DNA of 64,000 nt from Streptomyces hundungensis (GCF_003627815.1 NZ_CP032698.1:8060001-8124000), one strand, 5' to 3'. Shown: positions 8,838 to 17,645, counted from the stretch's first letter. Notes: a model not told the origin generated them from the sequence alone. Program-made: numbers and translations.

Positions 8838-9719
8838 GTGTTCGGCAGAGCAGTGCGTGCCTTGGCCGCGGTCGGCCTTGCGGTGCTCGTGGTGGGGGTT
8901 CCGGACCAGGCGGTGGCAGACGAGCAGCACACGCTCTCGGCCGCAGCCGCCGCAAGTCCGTCTGCCGGCCCGCGCCTGGAGTTCGACTGGGACAAGGTCG
9001 AGGTAGGGGCGCGGGTTGCGATGAGCGTTACGGGCATGCCCCCGGGCTGGGACCAGGTAACCGTCACGTCCCCCGCCCTGAAGAAGCCGGTGGCACTGAC
9101 ACCGGCGAGCCCGGGTGCTCCCGAGTCCAGCCGGTTTCCCAAGGCCAAGGCAGAGGCTGTCCGGGACGACATCGCGCCAGGGGTGTATGCGGTGACCGCC
9201 GTCAGCGGCGGCCGCCCCGTGGCGACGGCGAGTCTGACGGTCGTCCCCCCGGCCGCTGCCGAGATCGCCCGGTTCGTGGCAGGCCCGAAGGGAGGAAGGC
9301 TCGGCGTGGACGACTCCACGCCGAAGGTCGTCGTCCGCCCGGGCAGCGACATCGTCGTCCTCCTGGCCGACTACCACCCCGCCCGAAACGAGGACGCCCT
9401 CACCGTCAAGTCCACTGCTTTCACAGGACCTTTGACCATCCAGAAGGGCAACTCGGACGCCCCCGGCTGCAAGTGTGACGACGGGACCACGGTCTACGCT
9501 GGACACACCACTCTGCGGGACGACATCCCTGCGGGCACCTACCCACTCACCGTTGTCAGCCACCACGGGCAACAGACCAGCAGCGCCCAGCTGAAGGTGG
9601 CTGGCGATCCGGTGCGTCACTATCGGCTCTGGCTCATCGGGGGAGCAGCCGTGGTGGTCCTTGGGGCGGTCGCCGGGCTGGTGCTTCTCCGCAGGCGGAG
9701 GGCCGCCGCAGCAGCGTAA
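8838..9719 (+). CDS. Secreted, C-terminally membrane-anchored protein
   Basis: The GTG at 8838 is preceded by gggggaggggaact and opens a clear signal peptide (Arg, then AALAAVGLAVLVVG-type core, cleavage after AVA near residue 24). The mature part has two beta-rich, Ig-like segments (about 40-145 and 150-260), the second with a CKCDDGT motif. It ends in a transmembrane helix (LIGGAAVVVLGAVAGLVLL) and an RRRR stop-transfer tail. There is no sortase motif. The architecture is common for actinobacterial surface proteins of unknown function, and no enzyme motif is visible. Confidence 0.8.
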   Translation: MFGRAVRALAAVGLAVLVVGVPDQAVADEQHTLSAAAAASPSAGPRLEFDWDKVEVGARVAMSVTGMPPGWDQVTVTSPALKKPVALTPASPGAPESSRFPKAKAEAVRDDIAPGVYAVTAVSGGRPVATASLTVVPPAAAEIARFVAGPKGGRLGVDDSTPKVVVRPGSDIVVLLADYHPARNEDALTVKSTAFTGPLTIQKGNSDAPGCKCDDGTTVYAGHTTLRDDIPAGTYPLTVVSHHGQQTSSAQLKVAGDPVRHYRLWLIGGAAVVVLGAVAGLVLLRRRRAAAAA

Positions 9720-9895
9720 CCGCCTTTACCGGACGTGTTGCCGGACGCGTGGTTCTGCCCGGGGGAGCGGGGCGGGCCGGGCGGCTCCTTCCATGCGCGG
9801 TGATCGATCCCGGCACGCCCATGTCCTCCCGCTCCTTCCCGGCCCGCCGCATCCCGTTCTTTTCCTGCTGTCCCTGACCCATGCCGGGCGGGGCT

Positions 9896-11938
9896 ATGTC
9901 TATTTCGACGACCAGAGAGCATTCCTTGCCTACACCACACGTACGAATACGCCACCTTGCCGTTTCAGCAGTGTGCAGCGCGCTGCTCCTGGCAGGCGGT
10001 GGCCCGCTGGCCTACGCGCAGGACGCGAAGCCGCGGCCCTCGGCCACCGTGCCGACCGCGGCCCCCTCAACCGTGGAGTCCCCTGGACCCAGACCTTTCA
10101 ACACGGCCCTTCCACCAACTGCGGCCCCGAGCACACACCCAGCAGCGCCGTCACCTCCCGCCGCCAAGAGTGAATCGCCTTCCACGGCCGACCCTGGGAA
10201 GAAGACCGACAGTGGCCGCGGCGACTGGTCGGTCGATGACGCCGTCCGGTTCTGGACTCCGGAACGCGTCGCCTCCGCCACCGACCCGGCGGGCCGCCCC
10301 GCATCGACGAGTGTGAGCGGGCGCAGCGGCGCCAAGAGCGCGCCCAAACTGCCCCAGGGCTTGATGGCGGCATCCGAGATGCCGACCGCCGAGCACATCC
10401 TGGGCGTCAAATCCGTCGGCATGCTCTTCTCCGCGGAAGGCGAACCGACGACCGGGCAGATGCGTGCGCACTCCTGCTCGGCCAGCGTCGTCGAAAGCGG
10501 CGGCCACAACCTGATTCTGACCGCGGGGCATTGCGCCTTCGGCAGCAACGCGATCTTCGTCCCCTGGTACCGCGCCGAGAACTCGGTCGGAAACCAGCAG
10601 TACGGGATCTACCGGGTCGAGAACTGGTTCCGCGACCCCCGTTACGTCCGGAACTCCAAGGGCGCCGTCTCGGATCTGGACTTCGCGTTCGGCACGCTGA
10701 AGCCCACCAACGGCAAGAACGTGCAGGACGTGGTGGGCGCCAACGCCCTTGTGCGCACGCCCGGTTACAACAACAACCTGACGATGGTCGGCTACCCGTT
10801 CAGGGGCAGCAACGACCCCGAAGACCATCCCGTTCGCTGCCCGGTCCGGACCGAGGCGCTGCCGGGCTTCTACCAGATTCAGGCCCTGTGCCGAGGCATG
10901 TGGAGCGGTGTCTCGGGCGGCCCCTGGTTCTCGAAGATCGACTGGGCTACGGGGACCGGTGAGATCGTCGGCAACGTGGGCGGCTACAACGGCGGCGGCA
11001 ACGACGCCAACGTCGACTGGGTGACATACAGCCCGATGCACGGCGACTGGTTCTTCCAACTCTACGAGGACGCCAAGAATAATCGGCCCGTCAAGCGCGA
11101 CGCCTCCTATCAGCAGCCCCCGCTCCCGTTCTCCCTGGGGGGCGGTGACACCTGGATGCACGCGCGGCTGTTGGCGTCGGGAGAGTACACCGGGGACGGC
11201 AAGGGCGACCTGATCGTGGTGTGGACCGACGGTGAGGTCTCGCTCTACACCGGAGACGGCCAGGGCGGGTTCGCCGGTGAGCGCCAGTTGACGGCGCCCA
11301 ATGAGTCCTGGAAGGACGTCAAGTCCCTGACCGGCGGCGACTTCTCCGGCGGCAGCGGATCCGACCTGCTGGTGGTGTGGAACAGCGGGGAGGTACGGAT
11401 CCTCCCCGACGTCGGTGCCAACGGTTTGGGCGGCGGCATCAAGCTGGCCGACGCGGGGTCGATCTGGAGCCACGCGGACCAGATCGCCGGCGGCAACTTC
11501 GGCACCGCGAACAACGTGAGCGACCTCCTGGTCCGCTGGAGCGACGGCGAGGTTACCAACTACACCGCGGTCGGTGACAAGGGCTTCGGCACCGAGCACC
11601 AGCTGCAACAGCCCAACGACGCCTGGAAGCAGGCCACTCTGGTCACGGCGGGCGACTTCACCGGCGGCGCCAACTGGGACACGCTGGTGCGGTGGTCGGA
11701 CGGGCGGGTTTCCCAGTTCCAGGAGACCGGTCCCGGAGGTCTGGGCAACGAGGTCCAGATGGCTCCGCCCCAGAGCATCTGGACTCATGACGTCGTGATG
11801 ACGGCAGGCAGTTACGACTCCAACGGCTGGCCGGACGACCTCATCATCCGCTGGTCCGACGGCGAGACGACGATGTACGCCCACACCGGCGCACAGTTCG
11901 GCGCGGAACGCACCCTGGTCCAGCCGAAGCAGAAGTAG
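9896..11938 (+). CDS. Secreted trypsin-like serine protease with FG-GAP-like repeat domain
   Basis: The protein has 680 residues with a signal peptide ending near AYA-QD (residue 42) and a Pro/Ala/Ser-rich linker to about residue 110. The chymotrypsin-fold domain spans about 165-395, with the triad visible as His in LTAGHC (about 212), Asp in SDLDFAFG (about 260-262) and Ser in SGVSGGPW (about 340), like V8/glutamyl-endopeptidase relatives. From about 415 to the end come five repeats with the core DLLVRWSDGEV, an FG-GAP/VCBS-like propeller, probably for binding substrate or surface. ATG 9896 is chosen because it directly precedes the signal peptide. A strong hairpin follows the stop. Confidence 0.9.
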   Translation: MSISTTREHSLPTPHVRIRHLAVSAVCSALLLAGGGPLAYAQDAKPRPSATVPTAAPSTVESPGPRPFNTALPPTAAPSTHPAAPSPPAAKSESPSTADPGKKTDSGRGDWSVDDAVRFWTPERVASATDPAGRPASTSVSGRSGAKSAPKLPQGLMAASEMPTAEHILGVKSVGMLFSAEGEPTTGQMRAHSCSASVVESGGHNLILTAGHCAFGSNAIFVPWYRAENSVGNQQYGIYRVENWFRDPRYVRNSKGAVSDLDFAFGTLKPTNGKNVQDVVGANALVRTPGYNNNLTMVGYPFRGSNDPEDHPVRCPVRTEALPGFYQIQALCRGMWSGVSGGPWFSKIDWATGTGEIVGNVGGYNGGGNDANVDWVTYSPMHGDWFFQLYEDAKNNRPVKRDASYQQPPLPFSLGGGDTWMHARLLASGEYTGDGKGDLIVVWTDGEVSLYTGDGQGGFAGERQLTAPNESWKDVKSLTGGDFSGGSGSDLLVVWNSGEVRILPDVGANGLGGGIKLADAGSIWSHADQIAGGNFGTANNVSDLLVRWSDGEVTNYTAVGDKGFGTEHQLQQPNDAWKQATLVTAGDFTGGANWDTLVRWSDGRVSQFQETGPGGLGNEVQMAPPQSIWTHDVVMTAGSYDSNGWPDDLIIRWSDGETTMYAHTGAQFGAERTLVQPKQK

Positions 11939-12009
11939 CCGAGTCCAGCCTTTCCGGACCCCAAGTTCGACCGTTCCGGGCCTCAAGTCCGGTCTGGCTG
12001 GGCCCAGTT

Positions 12010-12051
12010 GGCCTGCCGGGGCGCGCACCTTCCGCGCCGCCCCGGCAGGCC
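12010..12051 (+). terminator. Long GC-rich hairpin after the protease gene
   Basis: The arm GGCCTGCCGGGGCG at 12010-12023 pairs with its complement ending at 12051 around a short CGC-containing loop. It lies about 70 bases after the protease stop and before the WYL regulator, so it probably ends protease transcription. Confidence 0.75.
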
Positions 12052-12140
12052 GACACCCCAGCGATGAGTGTCCCTCTCCTCGCGGAGCAAGCGGGGGCAA
12101 GAGGTCCTGTGGCGTTGGTCCGGTGGGTGATCCTTGGAGG

Positions 12141-13199
12141 ATGCGTGCCGCCCGCCTGATCCGTATGGCCCTCCTGATCCAGTCGAACCCCGGTCTGACC
12201 GCAGCCGCTCTCGCCCGTGAGCTGGAGATCTCCGAGAGGACCGTGATCCGCGACGCCCAGGCGTTGCAGGAGGCAGGCGTTCCCGTCAGGTCGGAGCGGG
12301 GCCGCGTGGGCGGGTACTTCCTCGCTGCGGGATACCGGACCCGGCTCACCACGCTCCACCCGAGCGAGGCCGAGACGCTGTTCCTGTCCGGTCTGCCCTC
12401 GGCGTTGCAGGATCTGGGGCTGTCGGACGCGGCGCAAACCGCCCGGCTGAAGCTGACCGCGACCTTGCTGCCGTCGGTACGCCAAGCGGCCGAGTCCTCG
12501 GTCCGCCGCTTCCACCTCGACGCGCCGACCTGGTTCCGCGAACCCACCACCCCGGAACTGCTGCCGGATCTGGCCCGCGCGGTGTGGGCGGACCGGGCCG
12601 TCGAGCTGTCGTACGCCCGGCCGGGCCGCGACGGCGCACCGTCTTCCGTCGTGGCGCGAGTGGTGGAGCCGTACGGGCTCGTACTGAAGGCCGGCACCTG
12701 GTATGCCGTGGTCCGCGTCCCCGGTGAGCGGGAGGATCCCGAGGGTGGCTGGCGTACGTACCGCGTCGACCGGATCACTTCCCTCGGCCCCGCTGCCGGA
12801 GCGGAGGAGCCGTTCGTGCGTGATCCGGCCTTCGAGCTGGCCGCGCACTGGGAGGCCCGCGCGGCCGCGTTCGCCCGCACCCTGCTGCGCACCACCGTCA
12901 CGGTCCGGCTGACCGGGTGGGGGCTCCAGCGGCTCCCGGCCGTCGTGGACGGGGCCGCCGTCGCGGATGCGCTCGCCTCCGCGAGCGCCCCGGACCCCGC
13001 CGGCCGGGTCACCCTTGACCTGCCGGCGGAGTCCGAGGACGTCGCCTTCGATCAGCTTGCCCGGCTGGGCGCGGACGCCGAGGTGCTGGCCCCGGCTTTC
13101 CTGCGCGCCCGCTTCCGTGAGCGCGCAGCAGCTCTGGCCGCCCTCTATCAGGCCGACCGCGAGGAGCCGGACCCGAGGGAAACCGAGGATCAACGGTAG
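12141..13199 (+). CDS. WYL-domain transcriptional regulator (YafY type)
   Basis: The protein has about 352 residues. An N-terminal winged helix covers residues 1-60 (AALARELEISERTVIRDAQAL), a WYL domain lies around 140-220 (WADRAVELSYARPG, GLVLKAGTWYAVVR, YRVDRITSL) and a WCX-type C-terminal extension follows. WYL proteins bind ligands, often nucleotides or single-stranded nucleic acid, and act as repressors or activators. The ATG at 12141 is the usual family start (MRAARLIRM), but GGAGG lies immediately beside it, so GTG 12123 is possible. The 3' end overlaps the convergent SDR gene by 10 bases, and that gene is a plausible but unproven neighbour target. Confidence 0.9.
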   Translation: MRAARLIRMALLIQSNPGLTAAALARELEISERTVIRDAQALQEAGVPVRSERGRVGGYFLAAGYRTRLTTLHPSEAETLFLSGLPSALQDLGLSDAAQTARLKLTATLLPSVRQAAESSVRRFHLDAPTWFREPTTPELLPDLARAVWADRAVELSYARPGRDGAPSSVVARVVEPYGLVLKAGTWYAVVRVPGEREDPEGGWRTYRVDRITSLGPAAGAEEPFVRDPAFELAAHWEARAAAFARTLLRTTVTVRLTGWGLQRLPAVVDGAAVADALASASAPDPAGRVTLDLPAESEDVAFDQLARLGADAEVLAPAFLRARFRERAAALAALYQADREEPDPRETEDQR

Positions 13200-14179
13200 T
13201 CCTCGGGGGAGCCCTCCTTGCCGCGGGCAACGTCCTCGAAATACGCCCAGGCGTCCGGCCGGCTGCCGTCCACGTCCGTCACCCCGTAGAACCGGGCGAG
13301 TTCCCCGCTGGAGGTGGACTTACCGTTCCACCGCTTCGCGCGGTCCGGGTCGGCGGCCAGCGCCGCGACCGTACGGGCCAGGTAGCTCGGGGACTCCGCG
13401 ATCGCGAACGCCGGCTCCTGGGCGATCGCGTCACGCCAGTTCTCCTCACGCACACCGAAGTGGGCGAGCATCTGCTCCGACCGCAGGAAGCCCGGCGACA
13501 CCGCGACCGCCGCACCCCGGTACTCGACCAGCTCCTGACCCAGCCCGAACGCGAGGCGGATCGGGGCGTTCTTCGCCAGGTCGTAGAACATGTTCTCCCG
13601 GTAACGGCGGTTGGAGTGCGCGGTGCCGTCGGTGACCTCCACGTGCAGCGGCGCGTCGGAGCGGATCAGCAGCGGAAACAGCAGCGCTGCCGTGATCACG
13701 TGCGAACGCACGCCCAGCTCCAGGATGCGCAGCCCGTCAGCGAGCGGTGTCTCCCAGCTCTTCTTCCCGAACACCGAGGCGGCCACGAGGTGTTCGCCGC
13801 CCCACAGGTCGTTGACGAGGATGTCGAGCCGCCCGTACTCCCGGTCGATCCGCTCGACCAGGGCGCGCACCTGCGCTTCGTCGAGATGGTCGGTGGGAAC
13901 CGCGATCCCGGTGCCGCCCGCCGCGGTGACGAGTTCGGCGGTCTCCTCGATGGTCTCGGTGGTCCGGCCGACCTCGCTGGTCCGGAGCCGGGTGGTACGG
14001 CCGGTGACATACACGATCGCCCCGGTCCGGCCCAGCTCCACAGCCTGAGCCCGACCTGCCCCGCGGGTGGCACCCGCCACGAGCGCGATTCGCCCCAGGA
14101 GCGGACGCGTCGGGCTGCCGACGTGCGTGGTTTTCTGCGTGTTCTGGTTGGTGATGTCCTCGTTGGTCATGCGGTCCAT
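13190..14179 (-). CDS. Short-chain dehydrogenase/reductase (SDR)
   Basis: The protein has 329 residues from ATG 14179, with AGGA five bases upstream. The Rossmann glycine motif ALVAGATRGAGRAQA lies near residues 32-46, the strand-4 region reads DILVNDLWGG in place of the usual NNAG, and the catalytic pair is Tyr/Lys in YDLAK (about 203-207). It is an NAD(P)-dependent oxidoreductase of the extended-size SDR group; the substrate is unknown. It converges with the WYL gene and lies downstream of the ArsR-type regulator on the same strand. An imperfect inverted repeat (ctgccaaaactgacag, about 14187-14202) overlaps the likely promoter. Confidence 0.9.
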   Translation of the reverse strand: MDRMTNEDITNQNTQKTTHVGSPTRPLLGRIALVAGATRGAGRAQAVELGRTGAIVYVTGRTTRLRTSEVGRTTETIEETAELVTAAGGTGIAVPTDHLDEAQVRALVERIDREYGRLDILVNDLWGGEHLVAASVFGKKSWETPLADGLRILELGVRSHVITAALLFPLLIRSDAPLHVEVTDGTAHSNRRYRENMFYDLAKNAPIRLAFGLGQELVEYRGAAVAVSPGFLRSEQMLAHFGVREENWRDAIAQEPAFAIAESPSYLARTVAALAADPDRAKRWNGKSTSSGELARFYGVTDVDGSRPDAWAYFEDVARGKEGSPEDYR

Positions 14180-14191
14180 CGTTCCTGCCAA

Positions 14192-14415
14192 AACTGACAG
14201 AACACGTCACCCTTTGCCGAAGGCGTCGCGCAAGACCTGTTGATGCAACGAGTCATTGATTTGCTCTTGATCAGGATCGGGATCGGGATCAGGCGGTCGC
14301 AGCGATTGCGGAGCGGAGCGGCCGTGCAACGTCGGGCCGCCGGTCACAGACGAAGTTCGATCCTTCTCAAGGAAGTTCGACCGCGAAATCGATGCGTCAC
14401 GCGGCGAGTTCGGCA
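14192..14415. other. Intergenic region with short gatc repeats
   Basis: There are 224 bases between two minus-strand genes. Near 14270-14292 the motif gatcaggatcgg is repeated almost in tandem (gatc every six bases, four times). No gene is recognised; it probably carries the SDR promoter. Confidence 0.5.
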
Positions 14416-15414
14416 TCAGCGGGCGCGCGGGGCGCCGCCCAGTAGATCGGTGGCGCGGGGGGTCTGCTGATAGCGGACGTGTTGGCCGCTGCGGGTGCGG
14501 GTGACCAGCCCGGTGCGGTGCAGGATGCCGAGGTGGTAGGAGACCGTGCTGGTGGCGAGGAAGTTCCGCTCGCTCAGCTCAGCGGTGGTGCGGGCGGTGT
14601 GCAGGTCGGCCAGGAGGCGTGCCCGGGTTGCCCCGAGCAGGGCGTGGACGGTCGGCCGCAGGCGGTTCTCCGGCCCAGGCCGACAGGGGTAGGCGAACAT
14701 GGGCTGCCGGCCGGCGGGGCCCGGTATCGAGTCGATGACCATGCGTAGGTCCGTGGTGAACACCGAGGGAGTCAGGACCAGACCAGTGTTGCCGGCGCTC
14801 TGGCCTTGGAGACGGCTGACCAGCATCAGTTGGTCGTCGTTACAGACCATCCTGGGGTGCAGGGTGGTCAACATGCCGGACAGGCCGTGGCGGGCAATGG
14901 TCTGCGCCCGGTGGGCGATGTCCTCCTCCATGCGGGTGCGTAAGGCCGTCCATTGCGGGGCGAGGGCCGAATCCCACAGCCGGTGTAGCTCCGCCGCCGC
15001 CCGTTCGGCGAAGTCCCGCTCGCCCCGTTCCATCGCGTCGCGCAGAACGGCGGGAACCGTCCGGCCCGCCAACCGCTCCGCGCTGACCCCCTGAGCCATG
15101 ATGTTCAGCTCCCAGCGCAGACGAGCGGAGCCCGTAGTGGCGACCGCGTGCAGTTCCTCCTGCAATACGGTCTCCGGGGCCTGCGGCTGCGGCGTCAGGA
15201 AGTCCGGTACGTAGTCCCACGAGCCGCCGAACATCGAGCCCAGCAGGCTGAGCTTCCGGTCCCGGAGAGTCTCCTGGAGCCTGCCCTGCCAACCCCCGCC
15301 CCCAGAACGCTGGTTGTCACGCATGAGGCGGAGCGCGCCGACCACGGTACTGAGCGGAGAGATCGCGAACCGGGTGTTCGCGAGTACGGCGCGGTCCATG
15401 TCGAGGTAGAACAC
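14416..15414 (-). CDS. ArsR-type winged-helix regulator with DUF5937 domain
   Basis: The protein has 332 residues. The N-terminal two thirds match DUF5937 (RFAISPLSTVVGALR, LLGSMFGGSWDYVPDFLTP, then FTTDLRMVIDSI), a domain that in Streptomyces precedes ArsR helix-turn-helix domains. The C-terminal HTH is clear: LLADLHTARTTAELSE, then NFLATSTVSYHLGILHRTGLV with RSGQHVRY as the wing. These are DNA-binding repressors or activators; no metal-binding CxC site is seen, so metal sensing is not supported. It is divergent from the small secreted protein at 15646, and a 9-bp hairpin lies between their starts. Confidence 0.9.
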   Translation of the reverse strand: MFYLDMDRAVLANTRFAISPLSTVVGALRLMRDNQRSGGGGWQGRLQETLRDRKLSLLGSMFGGSWDYVPDFLTPQPQAPETVLQEELHAVATTGSARLRWELNIMAQGVSAERLAGRTVPAVLRDAMERGERDFAERAAAELHRLWDSALAPQWTALRTRMEEDIAHRAQTIARHGLSGMLTTLHPRMVCNDDQLMLVSRLQGQSAGNTGLVLTPSVFTTDLRMVIDSIPGPAGRQPMFAYPCRPGPENRLRPTVHALLGATRARLLADLHTARTTAELSERNFLATSTVSYHLGILHRTGLVTRTRSGQHVRYQQTPRATDLLGGAPRAR

Positions 15415-15506
15415 GACACCCCCCGGTTCAGGTGTCGGCCGCCCGAGCGGCCGGCGTCATGAGTGTTCGAACCTGATCGAATCACTCGGAGGGCAAGCCC
15501 GTCATC

Positions 15507-15531
15507 CCGTTCCCTTGATTTGGGAACGGGC
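15507..15531. promoter_or_regulatory. Perfect 9-bp inverted repeat between divergent genes
   Basis: CCCGTTCCC at 15507-15515 pairs exactly with GGGAACGGG at 15523-15531 around the loop ttgattt. It sits between the start of the ArsR/DUF5937 gene and the secreted protein gene, where no transcript should end, so an operator is more likely than a terminator. Confidence 0.6.
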
Positions 15532-15645
15532 AGCACGGCACCGATCACCGCCCGCTCCCACCGGGTGGACCCACGGGGAACGCATGAAAGGTCCACCCCC
15601 TAGAGGTTCTGGTCATTGGTTTCTTCTCCCTGTCAGGAGGCAGGC

Positions 15646-16038
15646 ATGAGACTCAAGTTCGGACGACGGATCGCCTCGGTCACGGCACTCGCGGCGGTGG
15701 CCGCGGGGGCACTGGGGATGTCCACCGGCAACGCGTCGGCGGCCACCTGGGACTGGCTGAGCACGTCCAAGGGTGTGGGCGTCTACAGCCAGCCCCACAC
15801 GTGGTCCACCAAGGTGGGCGCCCCGGACCTCTTCCAGGCAGACGGTGACGGGGTCTACGCGTACTGCTGGACCATCGGCGACTACGCGGGCAATGGCAAC
15901 GTCTGGTACGGCGTCAGCCGGGAGTACTACGGCGGGGGCTGGGCGCCCTACTACTCCGGGTACGTCTACGGCGGGAACACGGACGACAACAACCTGTTCC
16001 ACACCTACTTCAACAACGGCTCCTGGGGCCACTGCTAG
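15646..16038 (+). CDS. Small secreted aromatic-rich protein
   Basis: The protein has 130 residues. AGGAGG lies seven bases before ATG 15646. A signal peptide covers about 1-37 (RRIASVTALAAVAAGALG, cleavage after ASA). The mature domain of about 93 residues is rich in Trp, Tyr and Gly, with two cysteines (YCWTIGDYAGNGNVWYGV and the final WGHC). The pattern STKGVGVYSQPHTWSTKVGA resembles a bacterial SH3-type fold used for cell-wall or peptide binding; this is inference. It is transcribed away from the DUF5937 regulator. Confidence 0.8.
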   Translation: MRLKFGRRIASVTALAAVAAGALGMSTGNASAATWDWLSTSKGVGVYSQPHTWSTKVGAPDLFQADGDGVYAYCWTIGDYAGNGNVWYGVSREYYGGGWAPYYSGYVYGGNTDDNNLFHTYFNNGSWGHC

Positions 16039-16057
16039 CCGCCCAGGCCCCACCAGG

Positions 16058-16090
16058 CCCGCGCGGGCGCCGACCTCGGCCGCGCGCGGG
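16058..16090 (+). terminator. Candidate hairpin after the small secreted gene
   Basis: CCCGCGCG at about 16058-16065 is complementary to CGCGCGGG at 16083-16090. It lies 20 bases after the stop. The surroundings are so GC-rich that chance pairing is possible. Confidence 0.4.
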
Positions 16091-16305
16091 TCGCTCGGAG
16101 TTGGTGACGGTCGCGTGGGCCTGGCTCCAGCGCTGCACGGCTTGCGCTTGGCGGCCCTTGAGCGGGTGCGTGGCCGAGGAGGTCGTCCACTAGCGTGACT
16201 GCCTCACACCGATCCGGTCCCGGCCGGCTGGGCGCCCGACGGAAAGCCCCCGAGCGGAGAGTGTCCGACTGGTGGCCCGCCGCTGCGCCGAGGGCGCCTA
16301 CCGGG

Positions 16306-16539
16306 ACATCCAGACCGAACGCCCTTGTCGCTCCCTCGGCAACATCCTGCAACCGCTTGACGAGTTCTTCCATATTCGGTTCGGGGCAGCTGTCCGGATA
16401 TGAAACTCGGAGCACGTGAGCAGGCTCATGGATTCGGCCATGAATCAGGTCATCTGCGGGAGTTCTTCCCGGTCGCCCGTTATCACGATCTTCCCGTTGG
16501 CTTGGCGAAGTCCGCGGCAGATATTTTGAAGGCCGTCAT
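16306..16539 (-). pseudogene. Decayed copy of the two-gene cassette found at 37.8-38.1 kb
   Basis: On the minus strand, reading from 16539, MTAFK...ADFAK matches the last residues of the gene at 38051-38365. The sequence then runs directly into GKIVITGDREELPQM, matching the gene at 37781-38041. In this copy about 21 bases joining the two genes are gone, an in-frame TGA replaces a Gly codon after QMT, and a frameshift follows IRT: the next part (EPNMEELVKRLQDVAEGATRAF) is read in another frame. Every segment is still recognisable, so decay is recent. The 5' part of the first gene is absent. Confidence 0.8.
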
Positions 16540-16557
16540 GGATGGGGCGGGCTGTGG

Positions 16558-16857
16558 TCAGCGCCAGAGTTCGGGGATGTCCTGGATCTGTGCGTAGAGA
16601 TCCCAGTTGCCAGGCTGTTCCTTGGGGGAGTGCCACTGGGCGCCGTGTCCGATCCAGTACCCACGGAGCTCACGGGTTGCATCGAGTCCGGCTGGCTGTG
16701 TCTGCGGGTCCCAACCGCAGCAGCTACAGATCGCGGAGCTCGGCCAAGTTCCTTCGAAGAACGGCCCTGCGGCGTAGCCGCACACGCGGCACAGCTCTTC
16801 GTCGTCATTGCTGCGATTGGGATTTTTCAACGGGTCGATCTCTTCCATGGAGCCCAT
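16558..16857 (-). CDS. Small Cys-rich zinc-ribbon-like protein
   Basis: The protein has 99 residues. Two cysteine pairs, CRVCGY (about residue 23) and CSCCGW (about 45), separated by some 20 residues, suggest a zinc ribbon. The sequence resembles CPCC-type cysteine-rich small proteins found in many bacteria, often near toxin or immunity genes; the function is unknown. The C-terminal half (GYWIGHGAQWHSPKEQPGNW) is Trp-rich. ATG 16857 has GGGACAGA just upstream; MEEIDPL at 16848 is the alternative. It lies beside the decayed cassette on the same strand. Confidence 0.65.
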   Translation of the reverse strand: MGSMEEIDPLKNPNRSNDDEELCRVCGYAAGPFFEGTWPSSAICSCCGWDPQTQPAGLDATRELRGYWIGHGAQWHSPKEQPGNWDLYAQIQDIPELWR

Positions 16858-16960
16858 TCTGTCCCGTCTCCGTACGGGGCTGACGCGCCCAGGAGTTGAA
16901 CGTGTGGCGGCGCCTGAACGTGACCCGCCGTGTTCCAGCCGAGGGCATTGTTAGAGGATC

Positions 16961-17449
16961 TTGAGGCCGCGATCCGGTTCCTGGAGGCACTCCATCGCCA
17001 TCATCACGCACGAGGACCCCATCGGCAGGGGCCCGGCCAACTTCATGATCCATGCTGACCTCTCGGACCGGCAGGACGGCTGGCGAGAGCAACTGTGGAC
17101 CCGCCGGCTCACCGAGGACAGGTTTGAGGTGACGTGTTTGCCCTTCTTCACCTACGGAATCTGCTACCTCGACGTGGTGACCCTCGACAGCAACCACCTG
17201 GTGACTGCCGTGGTGCAGAAGTCCGGCCACCGGACCTTGCGCGTCGCCCTCGTAGCGGAACACCAGGATCGGGACCAACTGCACGAACTCCTGCACGGCA
17301 AACTCGTCGAAGCCGCTTTGCCGCACGAGTGGCTCCAAGGCACCTACCTTTCAGCAGACCTGCCACCCGGCACTGACGCATCGGCGCTCCTAGAGGTGCT
17401 GGAGGCGCCCGCCCAAGCCGGCGCCCTCCACTGGGAGATCGACGCCTAA
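16961..17449 (+). CDS. DUF4265-like protein
   Basis: The 162-codon frame resembles DUF4265 proteins of Streptomyces: WREQLWTRRLTEDRFEVTCLPFFTYGICYLDVV, then QKSGHRTLRVALV, and a C-terminal helix-rich half. The family is small and cytosolic with no known activity. The start is unclear: TTG 16961 gives a poor N-terminus, and a GGAGG at 16983 is followed by ATC codons rather than ATG or GTG, so the true start may be mutated. The stop codon is part of a factor-independent terminator. Confidence 0.65.
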   Translation: MRPRSGSWRHSIAIITHEDPIGRGPANFMIHADLSDRQDGWREQLWTRRLTEDRFEVTCLPFFTYGICYLDVVTLDSNHLVTAVVQKSGHRTLRVALVAEHQDRDQLHELLHGKLVEAALPHEWLQGTYLSADLPPGTDASALLEVLEAPAQAGALHWEIDA

Positions 17450-17483
17450 CCGGACTCCAACGGTCTTCCCGTTAGGCGTTTTT
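17443..17483 (+). terminator. Rho-independent terminator containing the stop codon
   Basis: CGCCTAAC at 17443-17450 includes the TAA stop of the preceding gene and pairs with GTTAGGCG at 17471-17478, followed at once by TTTTT. It is a textbook intrinsic terminator, unusual here both for the T run and for using the stop codon in its stem. Confidence 0.85.
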
Positions 17484-17645
17484 GGGCGAAGCCAGGACAC
17501 GTGGCGGCGAGCTCGTGCCGAGCGGATTCGTCGTATACCCGCGAGTTGTCCATGCGTGCGAGGCCATGGACGGGGCGACCCGGTACCGGGTCCTGGCGTG
17601 CCATGACGTGCATGTCGCCCCCTCGGCCAGGACTTGTCCGGCCGA

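Noticed and set aside
10151..13012. Long minus-strand open frame opposite the protease and WYL genes
   Set aside because: Antisense shadow of high-GC coding sequence; no recognisable domain.
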